Of a DNA stretch of 64,000 nt, positions 1-8,863 are shown one piece after another. A model generated the notes under the pieces. That model saw nothing but the letters and a program-made list of their open reading frames with translations. It searched no databases and was not told the origin of the DNA. Positions within the stretch are counted from its first letter, which is position 1; the number at the start of each line of letters is the position of its first letter. This stretch comes from Pandoraea sputorum (lineage in GTDB: Bacteria > Pseudomonadota > Gammaproteobacteria > Burkholderiales > Burkholderiaceae). The stretch lies in the NCBI RefSeq assembly GCF_000814845.2, contig NZ_CP010431.2, positions 2,542,001 through 2,606,000 of the forward strand, read 5' to 3'. A program made the position numbers and the translations under genes.

Positions 1-1
1 G

Positions 2-643
2 CGTGTGATGATTGCCGATGACCATGCGATCATTCGCGACGGTCTGAAAAAGATCATTTCGATGGCCCCCGACATGGCCGTCGTGTCCGAGGCGGTGGAT
101 GGCGAAGATGTTCTGAAGCGCCTGCGCCTGACCACCGTCGACGTGCTGTTGCTCGATATGTCGATGCCCGGGAAGAGCGGCATCGCGCTCATCGCCCAGA
201 TCAAGGCGAGCTATCCGTCGTTGCCGATTCTGGTGCTCAGCATGTATCGCGAGTCGCAATATGCCGTGCAGGCCATTCGCGCTGGCGCAGCGGGCTATCT
301 GACGAAGAACGCCGAGTCCGAGCAACTGATGAGCGCCATCCGGCGCGTGGCACGTGGGGGGACGGTCGTGTCGCCGCTGGTGGCCGACAAGCTGGTACGC
401 CAATTGCAGCAACCGGCCGAGGCACTACCGCACACGCGCCTGACCGCGCGCGAATTCCAGATTTTTCAGATGCTGGTCGAGGGTAATGGCATCAACGACA
501 TCGCCCGCTGCTTGTCGTTGTCGGCCAAGACCGTCAGCACACACAAGGCGAACATTCTTTCCAAGATGGACATTCCCTCGACGGCGGGGCTTGTGCATTA
601 CGCCATCGAACATGGCCTGATCGTCGCCGGTACCGACGCCTGA
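2..643 (+). CDS. NarL/FixJ-type response regulator (5' end outside window)
   Basis: Two-component response regulator that would bind DNA after phosphorylation by an unseen sensor kinase. The visible protein opens at the end of the first receiver beta strand (MIADDHAI, acidic pair). The phospho-acceptor Asp lies in LLLDMSMPG about 50 residues in and the switch Lys in YLTKN. A C-terminal LuxR-type HTH follows (LTAREFQIFQMLVEG, then LSAKTVSTHKANILSKM). The reading frame is open to the first base, and family members usually have a few residues before MIADDH, so the true start is probably just upstream of the window. A GTG at 5 and an ATG at 8 are the in-window candidates. Its partner kinase and target are not visible. 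Confidence 0.9.
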   Translation, partial: RVMIADDHAIIRDGLKKIISMAPDMAVVSEAVDGEDVLKRLRLTTVDVLLLDMSMPGKSGIALIAQIKASYPSLPILVLSMYRESQYAVQAIRAGAAGYLTKNAESEQLMSAIRRVARGGTVVSPLVADKLVRQLQQPAEALPHTRLTAREFQIFQMLVEGNGINDIARCLSLSAKTVSTHKANILSKMDIPSTAGLVHYAIEHGLIVAGTDA

Positions 644-914
644 TTCGGTCGGTGCTTGCGTGCGCCGGGCGCTCTGTCCGGCCGCACTTTTCCCCCCGTT
701 CTCAATGCTGCACCGCGTCTAGGGAAATTCTTAGACGAAAACCAGCAAATCCCGATGCCCCATATTCGGGCGCTCTTCTAATCTTGGTTCAAGCCTCTCT
801 TGAACCTTTGCCACCCCGGCCGTCGACACATTCCTGGCACTTCGGCCAAGTCCATCAACCTCACTCTGCGACGCTATTCGCAAGTGCTTTTCGTGACGTA
901 AGGAGACCCGCACC

Positions 915-2186
915 ATGCATGTGGACCTGCTGATCAACAACGTGTGCGTACGCGACGACGCGCCGCTCGTGGATATCGCTATCAAGGGCGGACGCATCGC
1001 CGCGATAGAGCCGGGCATCGACGCCACCGCCGACGAGCACATCGACGCGCAGGGCCGGGCGGCGATTCCCGGCCTTGTCGAGGCCCATCTGCACCTCGAC
1101 AAGGCGCTGTTGCACCGTCGTCTGCCCGCACGCTTTGGCACGCTCGACGAGGCCATTCGCGTGACCGGCATTCTCAAGAGCAAGCAGGAGCGCGAAGACG
1201 TGCTCGACCGCTCGCGTCAGGTACTCGACATGGCGGTCAAGAACGGCACGGTCGCCGTGCGTGCGCATCCCGACGTCGACCTGATTCAAGGCCTCATCGG
1301 TGTCGAAACGCTGCTCACGCTCAAAGACGAATACGACAGCCTGCTCGACCTGCAAATCGTGGCGTTCCCGCAGGAGGGCATTCTCAAGTCGAAGGGCACC
1401 TACGAACTGATGATCGACGCGCTGCGTATGGGGGCGGATGTCGTGGGCGGCTGCCCGTACAACGAGCTGAACTGGGAAGACACGAAGCGCCACATCGATA
1501 TCGTGTTCGAGCTGGCGCAACGCTTCGATGCGCCCATCGACATGCATGCGGACTTCGCCGACGACACCAGCGATCAGCGCTTCGCCGCCATCTCTTACAT
1601 CGCGCAGCGGACCATCGACACGGGCTATCAGGGACGGGTGTCGCTCGGCCATGTGACGAGTCTGGGCGCGCTCGACAACGACGAACTGGCGCCGGTGATC
1701 GAACAAATCCGTCTGGCGGGCATCAGCATCGTCACGCTGCCAGCGACGGATCTGTATCTCGGCGGACGCAAGGATGTGCAGAACCAGCGTCGTGGGCTGA
1801 CCCCAGTGAAAGCGTTGCATAGCGCGGGTGTGAACGTCGCGTATTCGTCGAACAACGTGCGCAACGCGTTCACCCCGTTCGGCAAGGCCGATATGTTGCA
1901 GATCGGCAATCTGCTCGCGCACGTGGCGCAATTCGGCGTGCCCGAGCATCAGCAGGCGATTCTGGATATGGGCACGCATAACGCCGCGCGCGCCATCGGG
2001 CTGTCGCACGACTACGGCATCGCCGTGGGCAAGCAGGCCGATCTGATCATTCTCGATACGTTCCGGGTGGCCGACGCGCTGCTCGATATCCCGCCACGTC
2101 TGTGGGTCATCAAACGCGGCCGCATCACGGTCGTGACGCAGCACAGCTGCGAGATTCACCGGCATTCATGTTGTTGTGCGCAATGA
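915..2186 (+). CDS. Amidohydrolase, cytosine-deaminase-like
   Basis: Metal-dependent amidohydrolase of the cytosine deaminase/AtzC branch, 423 aa. It opens with the usual small beta domain (LLINNVCVRDD), followed by the metal-binding motif HLHLDKALL. Later HxD/H segments (DMHADFADD, LGHVTSLGAL) and a late SSNNVRNAFTPFG loop replace the SDNV/RDPF region of CodA. Family members deaminate or hydrolyse cyclic amidines and amides such as cytosine, isoguanine or N-isopropylammelide; the substrate here cannot be told. It heads a run with a DUF1097 membrane protein and a gamma-glutamyltransferase-like hydrolase, and a second paralogue lies at 6760-7995. The ATG follows AGGAGA at a good distance. The tail is unusually Cys/His-rich (HSCEIHRHSCCCAQ). 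Confidence 0.88.
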   Translation: MHVDLLINNVCVRDDAPLVDIAIKGGRIAAIEPGIDATADEHIDAQGRAAIPGLVEAHLHLDKALLHRRLPARFGTLDEAIRVTGILKSKQEREDVLDRSRQVLDMAVKNGTVAVRAHPDVDLIQGLIGVETLLTLKDEYDSLLDLQIVAFPQEGILKSKGTYELMIDALRMGADVVGGCPYNELNWEDTKRHIDIVFELAQRFDAPIDMHADFADDTSDQRFAAISYIAQRTIDTGYQGRVSLGHVTSLGALDNDELAPVIEQIRLAGISIVTLPATDLYLGGRKDVQNQRRGLTPVKALHSAGVNVAYSSNNVRNAFTPFGKADMLQIGNLLAHVAQFGVPEHQQAILDMGTHNAARAIGLSHDYGIAVGKQADLIILDTFRVADALLDIPPRLWVIKRGRITVVTQHSCEIHRHSCCCAQ

Positions 2187-2214
2187 AGTTCTTATAAAAC
2201 TCAAGGAGACAATC

Positions 2215-2751
2215 ATGAAGAAGCTGCCTGCGGAAGTCGTTGCCTCACTACTTGCTGTCACCACCATCCCGATTGCGATGCTGCCGTTGCATCTGCCGCC
2301 ATGGGCCATCTTTATCAGCTGGGCAGCCACGTTCGCGATGGGCGGCCCGACGCTGGTGAACCTCAAACGCATCTGGGCGACGCTACCGATCGGATCGTTC
2401 TTCGCGTTCCTGATCGTGCTGGGCTTCAAACAGGCCGCGACGCAGTTCAGCGGCAACACGCTGGTAGTCGCGGAGATGGTGATCCTCTTCGCAGGCAACG
2501 GCTCGATGATGGCGCTGGCGCGCTTCTTCCCCGGCCTGAACTTCATCCCGGGCATGTTCTTCGGCTTCGCGACTTACTTCGCCACGCTGTTCGGCGGCTT
2601 CGGTCCCGTTGCACAGGACCCGCTGGCCGCACTGGCCGCCGCAGTGGCGATGAACGCCCTCGGTCCGGTCTACGCCTGGGTCAAGGAGCGTTACTCCGCC
2701 CCGGAAGTCTCGCATCAGCGCAACTGGAAGGGCTGGAAGGCGGAGGTCTGA
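2215..2751 (+). CDS. DUF1097 family inner-membrane protein
   Basis: Small integral membrane protein of 178 aa with four to five hydrophobic helices, matching the DUF1097 family (function unknown). The start is set by AAGGAG at 2203-2208 ahead of the ATG at 2215. A longer reading from 2176 would overlap the preceding amidohydrolase and lacks a ribosome site. It lies 28 bp after the amidohydrolase on the same strand, so the two are probably co-transcribed. In this setting a role in uptake or export of the amidohydrolase substrate is a reasonable guess, but nothing in the sequence proves transport. Confidence 0.82.
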   Translation: MKKLPAEVVASLLAVTTIPIAMLPLHLPPWAIFISWAATFAMGGPTLVNLKRIWATLPIGSFFAFLIVLGFKQAATQFSGNTLVVAEMVILFAGNGSMMALARFFPGLNFIPGMFFGFATYFATLFGGFGPVAQDPLAALAAAVAMNALGPVYAWVKERYSAPEVSHQRNWKGWKAEV

Positions 2752-2853
2752 CCTCCAATCCCCCGACGACTTAACGATTTAACGATGTACGGGCGAAGCG
2801 CTGCCAGTGTCGGGTGCGCTTCGCCTTCCAATGACATCCCCGAGGGAGACGGC

Positions 2854-4665
2854 ATGACGTTCGCACCAAAACTGGCCGATGGCCATACTCCGACACCACC
2901 GCAATCGACGCCGCTGCCGTCCGCTGCTGGCGATGTGAGCAGCATCAACGCGCGCCGCAATTTTTTGATGGGGACGGCGGCGCTTGCCGGTAGCGCCGTC
3001 CTGCCGCTCTCGGCCGTGGAGGCTGCCGAAGCCGTCGCTGCCGCACCGTCGGTGACGACGAAAGCGCTGACGAGCGCAAAGCCGGACGGGCGTCTCGCCC
3101 AATCGACGCGCGGTATGGTGACCAGTCCGCATGAGCTGGCGAGCGAAGCGGGACTGGAAGTGCTGCGTGCGGGCGGGAACGCCATCGAAGCGGCGATTGC
3201 CATCGGCGCGGTGCTAAGCGTGACGTATCCGCATTTCACCGGTCTGGGCGGCGACGCCTTCATGGTCATCAGCGATCGTGACGGCAATGTGCGCACGCTC
3301 TCAGGCATCGGTCAGGCCGCGGCACAAACGCCCGAGTACGGCAGCACGATTCCTGTGCGCGGCCCGGGTGCGACGCTGACCACGGCCGCGACCGTCGCCA
3401 TCTGGGACAAGGCATTCGAATTGAGTCGCGCGCAGTGGGGCGGTCAGCAATCGTGGTCGTCGCTCTTTTCACGCGCGACCGAGTACGCCGCGAACGGCTT
3501 TCCCGTGACGCCGTCGCAGCACTTCTGGCAGATGTTCCGGGCCAACGAGTTGTCCGGCTGGGAGGGCTTTTCGTCCACTTTCATGCCGAACGGACGCATC
3601 CCGCAGGCCGGTGAGCGCTTTCATCAGCCAGCGCTGGCGCGAAGTCTCGACAGCATCGCCACCCACGGCGGACGCGAATTTTATGAAGGCGATCTCGCCG
3701 GACGCATCGCGTCCGGTCTGAAGAAGGTCGGCTCGCCATTGCGCGCGAGCGATCTGTCCCGTGCGCAGGCGCGTGAGGAAGCGCCATTGCGCGTGGCGTA
3801 TCGGGACGGCGAGTTGCTTGGGCTGCGTCCGCCGACACAAGGCGTGACGACGCTTGAGATCATGGGCATCCTCAATCGCTTCGATCTGAAGTCGATGCCG
3901 GAGGGCAGCGCCGACTACTATCACGTACTGGTCGAAGCGGTGAAGCTCGCGTTTGTCGACCGCAACCGCTACGTGGCCGATCCCGATTTCGTCGACGTGC
4001 CGGTGGATCGTCTGCTGTCCAGTGCGAATCTCGACGCCCATGCGCGCAGCATTCGCATGGACCGCGCGATGCCGTGGCCGCACGTCTTCAAGACCGGCGA
4101 CACGGTGTACATCGGGGCGGCGGACAGTCAGGGCAATTGCGTGAGCATGCTGCAAACCGTCTACTTCGACTGGGGCAGCGGTGTGGTGCTGGGTGACACC
4201 GGCGTGCTGTGGCACAACCGGGGGGCGTCGTTCAGCATGGACCCGACGAGTCCCAACGTGCTGCGCGGCGGCAAGCGTCCGTTCCATACGCTCAATCCGG
4301 GCATGTACCTGAAGGACGGACGTCCGCAATTACTTTACGGCACGCAAGGCGCAGACGGGCAGCCGCAGACGCTTGCGGCCGTGCTCACCCGTCTCATCGA
4401 CTACGACATGGATCCATTGACGGCATTGAAGCGCCCTCGCTTCCTGCTGGGCAAGACGTTCTCGGATTCGCGCGACAGTCTCAAACTGGAACAGGACGCC
4501 GGTGCGGGTGTATTCACCGCGCTTGCCGCGCGAGGGCACGAGATGAGCCCGCTGCCACCGCAAAGCCAGTTGGCGGGACATCCCGGCGCGATTCGTATCG
4601 GCCCGCAAGGGCAGATGAGCGGGGCACACGATCCCCGCAGCGACGGCCGGGCGTTGGGCGTCTAG
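2854..4665 (+). CDS. Gamma-glutamyltransferase-family Ntn hydrolase, Tat-exported
   Basis: Self-processing N-terminal-nucleophile hydrolase of 603 aa, related to gamma-glutamyltranspeptidase and the GgtA/YwrD-type acylases. The N-terminus carries a twin-arginine signal (NARRNFLMGTAALAGSAV), so it should fold in the cytoplasm and act in the periplasm. GGT landmarks are present: EAGLEVLRAGGNAIEAA, GLGGDAF and a cleavage-site region GDTVYIGAADSQGN. There, Thr417 aligns with the catalytic Thr of the classical TTHFSVVD motif. The second Thr and the His of that motif are replaced, so the substrate may differ from glutathione. The start at 2854 follows GAGGGAGA. It probably ends the amidohydrolase-DUF1097 transcription unit. 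Confidence 0.85.
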   Translation: MTFAPKLADGHTPTPPQSTPLPSAAGDVSSINARRNFLMGTAALAGSAVLPLSAVEAAEAVAAAPSVTTKALTSAKPDGRLAQSTRGMVTSPHELASEAGLEVLRAGGNAIEAAIAIGAVLSVTYPHFTGLGGDAFMVISDRDGNVRTLSGIGQAAAQTPEYGSTIPVRGPGATLTTAATVAIWDKAFELSRAQWGGQQSWSSLFSRATEYAANGFPVTPSQHFWQMFRANELSGWEGFSSTFMPNGRIPQAGERFHQPALARSLDSIATHGGREFYEGDLAGRIASGLKKVGSPLRASDLSRAQAREEAPLRVAYRDGELLGLRPPTQGVTTLEIMGILNRFDLKSMPEGSADYYHVLVEAVKLAFVDRNRYVADPDFVDVPVDRLLSSANLDAHARSIRMDRAMPWPHVFKTGDTVYIGAADSQGNCVSMLQTVYFDWGSGVVLGDTGVLWHNRGASFSMDPTSPNVLRGGKRPFHTLNPGMYLKDGRPQLLYGTQGADGQPQTLAAVLTRLIDYDMDPLTALKRPRFLLGKTFSDSRDSLKLEQDAGAGVFTALAARGHEMSPLPPQSQLAGHPGAIRIGPQGQMSGAHDPRSDGRALGV

Positions 4666-4794
4666 CCAGGCGCGACATGCACGGCGCGGTGCCGGTAGCC
4701 ATCATGGCGCTGGCACCGCCGAAAACCCCAGTTGCCGGGCGTTCGTCGCGCGTGATACAAGTTCAGCCATTCATCGCAAAAATAAATACGAGAC

Positions 4795-5685
4795 ATGGCT
4801 GGCAGTGCGAAATCGAATCGACCGCTGTTCGATCTGGACCTCTTGCGCTCCATCATCATGGTGGCCGATTGCGGCAGCTTCACGACGGCGGCCGCGCGTC
4901 TGCATTCGACGCAGTCCACCGTCAGTCAGAAGGTGAAGCGCCTGGAGGACATGGTCGGCCATAAGCTGCTCGACCGGGGCAATCGCGAGGTGCACGCCAC
5001 CGACGCGGGCGAGTTGTTGCTCGGCTATGCGCGCCAGATGCTTGCACTCAACGATCAGATGTTCGAAGCGCTTTCGGGCGCGGTGGTGGCGGTGACGGTG
5101 CGCCTCGGTGTGCCCGAGGATTTCGCCACCGGTGCGATGACGCAGGTGCTGGCACGTTTCAATCGTCAGTATCCGCAGGTCAAGCTCGAAGTCACGAGTG
5201 GCCTGAGTCGCGATTTGCTGGGCAGTTACGATCACGGTGAACTGGATCTCGTGCTGGTCAAGCAGCGCCGCAACAGTCGCGAGTCGGTGGCGAGCAGTCC
5301 GGAAAAGCTGGCGTGGATCGACAGCGCGAAGCATCCGTCGTTCGGTCTCGATCCCGTACCACTCGTGACGTTCCCGACGCGAGGGCTGTACCGCGACGAT
5401 ATGATCAACGCGCTTGAAGCGATGGGGCGCAACTGGCGCATCAGCTTCACGAGTTCGAGTCTGAGCGGCATTCAGGGGGCTGTGGCCGATGGCATGGGGA
5501 TCAGTCTGGTGCCGCCGCGCGCTGTGCTGCAGGGGCACGTGGTGCTCGGTCGTGCGCAAGGGTTGCCTGTCGTCGACACGTTCGAGCTGGCGATCTTTCA
5601 CCGGCCGACGGCCGACCCGATGGTGGGCGCGCTCGCCAAGGTGCTTGTCGGGATGCTGGAATCGAAACCACGTGCGTCGAAGTGA
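4795..5685 (+). CDS. LysR-family transcriptional regulator
   Basis: LysR-type regulator of 296 aa. The N-terminal winged HTH begins FDLDLLRSIIMVADCGSFTTAAARLHSTQSTVSQ, with the LysR pattern through about residue 70. A periplasmic-binding-protein-like effector domain follows (about 95-290, with VRLGVPEDF at its opening). It faces the convergent allE gene and follows the amidohydrolase/GGT-like run, so it most likely controls one of these nitrogen-compound genes. The ligand is unknown. The start is preceded by only a weak GAGAC ribosome site and an AT-rich stretch (about 4775-4790). Confidence 0.88.
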   Translation: MAGSAKSNRPLFDLDLLRSIIMVADCGSFTTAAARLHSTQSTVSQKVKRLEDMVGHKLLDRGNREVHATDAGELLLGYARQMLALNDQMFEALSGAVVAVTVRLGVPEDFATGAMTQVLARFNRQYPQVKLEVTSGLSRDLLGSYDHGELDLVLVKQRRNSRESVASSPEKLAWIDSAKHPSFGLDPVPLVTFPTRGLYRDDMINALEAMGRNWRISFTSSSLSGIQGAVADGMGISLVPPRAVLQGHVVLGRAQGLPVVDTFELAIFHRPTADPMVGALAKVLVGMLESKPRASK

Positions 5686-5733
5686 TCGCAACGCACGCGG
5701 CTTAACGACTCTTTAGCTACGGCTCAATGCCGC

Positions 5734-6573
5734 TTACTTCGGCTGAGCGCCCAGCGTCAGATTCATGTGACGGTTGACGTCCTTGTACAGCAGGTAGCGG
5801 AACGGGCCGGGGCCACCGGCGTAGCAGGCCTGCGGGCAGAACGCACGCAACCACATGAAGTCACCGGCTTCGACTTCCACCCAATCCTGATTCAGACGGT
5901 AGACGGCCTTGCCTTCGAGCACATACAGACCGTGCTCCATCACGTGCGTTTCTGCGAACGGGATGACGCCGCCCGGCTGGAACGTCACGATGTTGACGTG
6001 CATGTCGTGGCGCATGTCCTGAATGTCGACGAAGCGCGTCGTCACCCAGCGACCGTCGGTGCCCGGCATCGCGATTGGCTCGACGTCCTGCTCGTTCTTC
6101 ACGAACGGTTCCGGGTACGGCAGACCTTCCACCGCCTGATAGTGCTTGCGGATCCAGTGAAAGCGCGCCGTGCTCTGGCTGTTGTTGCGCAGTTGCCAGT
6201 CGGTCGCAGGCGGGATGAACGCGTAGCCGCCCGGCGTGAGCGTGTTCGCCTTGCCCTGAATCGTGACGGTGATTTCGCCTTCCACGACGAACAGCACGCC
6301 TTCGGCCTTGTCGTCCTGCTCGGGCTTGTCGCTACCACCGCCTGCGCCCACTTCCATGATGTATTGCGCGAACGTCTCGGCGAAACCCGAGAGCGGACGG
6401 GCCAGCACCCACAGACGCGTGTTGTCCCAGAACGGGAGGTGGCTGGTCACGATGTCGCGCATCACGCCCTTCGGGATGACGGCGTACGCTTCGGTGAACA
6501 TGGCGCGGTCGGTGAGCAGTTCCGTTTGGCCCGGATGCCCGCCGTGCGGCGCGTAATACGTAGTCTTCGACAT
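5734..6573 (-). CDS. allE: (S)-ureidoglycine aminohydrolase
   Basis: Bicupin enzyme that releases ammonia from (S)-ureidoglycine to give (S)-ureidoglycolate in allantoin (purine) breakdown. At 279 aa it is close to characterised AllE/YlbA proteins. The C-terminal cupin keeps the expected Mn ligands: Glu208, His210 and His214 in ETHVMEHG, and Gln248 in CPQACY. The N-terminal cupin (EGVLFVVEGEITV) is the structural repeat. A clear AGGAG precedes the ATG. No allantoicase or allantoate amidohydrolase is in view; the neighbour on the same strand is an amidohydrolase of the cytosine-deaminase type. That suggests nitrogen salvage from purine- or pyrimidine-derived amides. Confidence 0.9.
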   Translation of the reverse strand: MSKTTYYAPHGGHPGQTELLTDRAMFTEAYAVIPKGVMRDIVTSHLPFWDNTRLWVLARPLSGFAETFAQYIMEVGAGGGSDKPEQDDKAEGVLFVVEGEITVTIQGKANTLTPGGYAFIPPATDWQLRNNSQSTARFHWIRKHYQAVEGLPYPEPFVKNEQDVEPIAMPGTDGRWVTTRFVDIQDMRHDMHVNIVTFQPGGVIPFAETHVMEHGLYVLEGKAVYRLNQDWVEVEAGDFMWLRAFCPQACYAGGPGPFRYLLYKDVNRHMNLTLGAQPK

Positions 6574-6598
6574 GCTTGTTAGCTCCTGATGATTCCGA

Positions 6599-6624
6599 TG
6601 CGTCGTTCTGTTGCGTCGTTCTGT
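6599..6624. repeat. 13-bp perfect tandem duplication upstream of allE
   Basis: The unit TGCGTCGTTCTGT occurs twice back to back and is followed by a run of T. It lies 26-51 bp upstream of the allE start codon, inside the presumed promoter or leader. This is either replication slippage or a duplicated regulator site. Confidence 0.8.
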
Positions 6625-6759
6625 TTTTTCCCCATCGTCCGCCGCCGGGTTCCTGGGTCACGATCCACGCTTGGGGGCGCGCTCGGATCGCTTCACCTCG
6701 GTGCGACGAACGTCAGCGACGCCGTCGCCTCGCGCAGGCGGCAGCGGCGCGCATGACAG

Positions 6760-7995
6760 TCAGGTCGGGGTGACCCCTGCTGTGTCCTTGAGCAGGGCAG
6801 GATCCAGCGCGAGTTGCGCCGGGCCGCCCCAATAACGTCCGTGACGAATCACTGCGCGCGCCGCCGGTGCGGCGGCCACAGCGGCGGCCGCGTTCGGTGC
6901 GTCGAAGACAATGAAGCTCGCTTCGTTGCCCGCGCTTAGCCCGTAGTCCGCTTTGCCGATCACGGCGGCGGCGGCTGTCGTCGCCATCTCGAGCGCGACT
7001 TGCAGGTCTTCGTCCGTATAGAAACCCGAGCGATAGCCGAGGAGCATCGCGCGTTGCAACATGTCGCCGTTGCCGTACGGCCACCAGCTGTCCTGAATGT
7101 TGTCGTTGCCCGTGAATACACGCACACCCGCTTCGCGCAAGCGCAGAATCGGGGGGAAGGCACGGTCGCCCGGGGCGTTGGTCATGATCGAGACGTCGGC
7201 GTCGGCCAGTGCACGTGCGATGGTGTCGAGTTCCTCCGGGCCAATGTCGCCCAGTCCGTAGGCATGGCTGACGGACACACGTCCCTGCATTCCGGCCGCC
7301 TGCGTGCGTGCCGCAATGCGATGCAACTGCGCGAGACCGATATCGCCAGGCTCATGCAAATGGATGTCGATCTTCGTGCCGTGCTTCTCCGCGATGCCGA
7401 AGATCACGCTCAGTTGCCCGTGCGGGTCGCCGTCGAGCGTGGTCGGGTCGATGCCGCCAACGACCTGCACACCGGCGCGAACGGCGTCTTCCAGAACCTC
7501 GGCTGTGCCTGGGCATGTCATTACCCCGGCTTGAGGGAAGGCCACGAGTTCGATGTCCAGCCATTCACGCCACTTTTCGCGCATGGCGAGGATTTCGTTC
7601 AGGTGGGTGAGGCCGGTGCTGGCGTCGACATCCACATGACAACGCATGGCAACGGTGCCGAACGACACCGTTTGGCGCATGAGGGTGTCGGCACGCTGCG
7701 CCATCGGCGCGGCGGCGGCGATTTCTTGTTTCTCGGCAGCAAGACGCTCGCGCAAGGTCGCGGCGGGGCGGTGCGGCCGCCAGCGATCGCCAACGAAGCT
7801 CTTGTCCAGATGGATGTGACCGTCGACGAAACCGGGCAGCACGAGCTTGCCCTGAAGATCGATGATCTGAGTGCCAGTGGTGTCGGGGGTGTACGACTCG
7901 GGCGCGCCGACGTAGATGAAATGTCCGTCACGCACAGCGAGGGTGATGGGGTTACCGTCGGCACCGACGGCGCCGACGAAAACGCGGTGAGTCAT
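6760..7995 (-). CDS. Amidohydrolase, cytosine-deaminase-like (second copy)
   Basis: Second metal-dependent amidohydrolase, 411 aa, related to CodA and AtzC-type enzymes. The metal site is HIHLDKSFVGD; further ligands are in DIHLHEPGD and SVSHAYGLGD, and the late TGNDNIQDSWWPYGNGDM loop is typical of the cytosine deaminase group. It is clearly divergent from the copy at 915-2186, so it is not a recent duplication. It is upstream of allE on the same strand with a gap of about 186 bp; the pair may form one unit feeding ammonia from heterocycles or ureides. The exact substrate cannot be assigned. Confidence 0.87.
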   Translation of the reverse strand: MTHRVFVGAVGADGNPITLAVRDGHFIYVGAPESYTPDTTGTQIIDLQGKLVLPGFVDGHIHLDKSFVGDRWRPHRPAATLRERLAAEKQEIAAAAPMAQRADTLMRQTVSFGTVAMRCHVDVDASTGLTHLNEILAMREKWREWLDIELVAFPQAGVMTCPGTAEVLEDAVRAGVQVVGGIDPTTLDGDPHGQLSVIFGIAEKHGTKIDIHLHEPGDIGLAQLHRIAARTQAAGMQGRVSVSHAYGLGDIGPEELDTIARALADADVSIMTNAPGDRAFPPILRLREAGVRVFTGNDNIQDSWWPYGNGDMLQRAMLLGYRSGFYTDEDLQVALEMATTAAAAVIGKADYGLSAGNEASFIVFDAPNAAAAVAAAPAARAVIRHGRYWGGPAQLALDPALLKDTAGVTPT

Positions 7996-8237
7996 TGGGA
8001 ACGCCTCTATGCTGCCCGGGGCCTCGCTGGCGCTGCCTCACAACCTGCCGAATGAACGTGTCGTGTGGCGAGGCGCAGTCGCGCTGCGGGGTCTCGTGGG
8101 GGTGAAACTGCGGGGTAAGACTTACAAGATAGCGAACCGATCGGGCATCGACAAATTAAATATCAAAATGCATGCCATTCGATTTCTGAATAGTTAGCAG
8201 TGTTAGCGCGACGCGTGATGGCGGGCAGGCGAACGCA

Positions 8238-8771
8238 TCACGGCACGACGATTTGCAGCGACCACGTGAAGCGCCCGAGGATGTTGGCGTCGCGGTCGGT
8301 CACCGTGGCGTCGACCTTGACGGCGGCCGTCCCGCTGGCGATCACCTCAGTCTCCCAGTAGGCATCCGGCGCTTCACGCGATACCGGTGCTTCGGGCATT
8401 GCGGACTGAGGCGCGAAGCGTGTGGCGTGGTTGTCGACGTGCAGGCTGGACCGTCCCAATGTGGTCTCGTCGGCGAGTTCGAATTGCAGTAACGCCGCGT
8501 GTTCGCCGCGCATGGCGAGCGGTGTCCAGCGCAGCTTCAGGCGGCTGCCGGGTTGCGCCTCGATCACCCACTTTGCCCCGTTGACGCCGGTTAGGGCGTC
8601 GGCATTCGGGGCCAGAGCATAGTAGGCGTCTCCGGTGACGGGCTGCGGTGGCCCTTCCGTCCCGGCCGCGCGATCGAGCAGCGTCACCGTATCGACGACG
8701 AGCAATACGTCGGTGCAGGCGGCGCTGCGGGTATCGACCCCCGTATCGCCGCAGGGCTTCGCTTCGGACAT
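8238..8771 (-). CDS. PixA/AidA-family protein
   Basis: 177-aa protein of the PixA (inclusion body)/AidA family. The opening TDVLLVVDTVTLLDR matches the conserved 'DVLVxIDT' start of that family. The middle carries GDAYYALAPN and an immunoglobulin-like beta pattern, and the end is DRDANILGRFTWSLQIVVP. The chosen ATG at 8771 has AGGGAG upstream; the longer frame to 8897 overlaps the preceding gene and lacks one. It is the downstream member of a tandem pair with 8864-9367. The family includes abundant crystalline or quorum-sensing-controlled cytoplasmic proteins of uncertain role. Confidence 0.75.
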   Translation of the reverse strand: MSEAKPCGDTGVDTRSAACTDVLLVVDTVTLLDRAAGTEGPPQPVTGDAYYALAPNADALTGVNGAKWVIEAQPGSRLKLRWTPLAMRGEHAALLQFELADETTLGRSSLHVDNHATRFAPQSAMPEAPVSREAPDAYWETEVIASGTAAVKVDATVTDRDANILGRFTWSLQIVVP

Positions 8772-8863
8772 GGAGGCTCCCTGCTGTAGGCCGTGATGAC
8801 CGCCACTCGTCGCACGCCTGAACGCGTACAACAAATGGCGGACCGTCGTGATGACGTGGGGAC

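Noticed and set aside
861..2165. Long antisense reading frame over the first amidohydrolase
   Set aside because: His/Arg/Gln-rich shadow composition; the plus-strand frame carries a complete family motif set.
915..7995. The two amidohydrolases as a recent gene duplication
   Set aside because: The proteins align only at family motifs and differ throughout, so they are old paralogues or independent acquisitions.
8214..8242. CGTGATG/CATCACG hairpin at the end of the PixA-type gene
   Set aside because: Only 7 bp, overlaps the stop codon and has no T-run; too weak to call a terminator.
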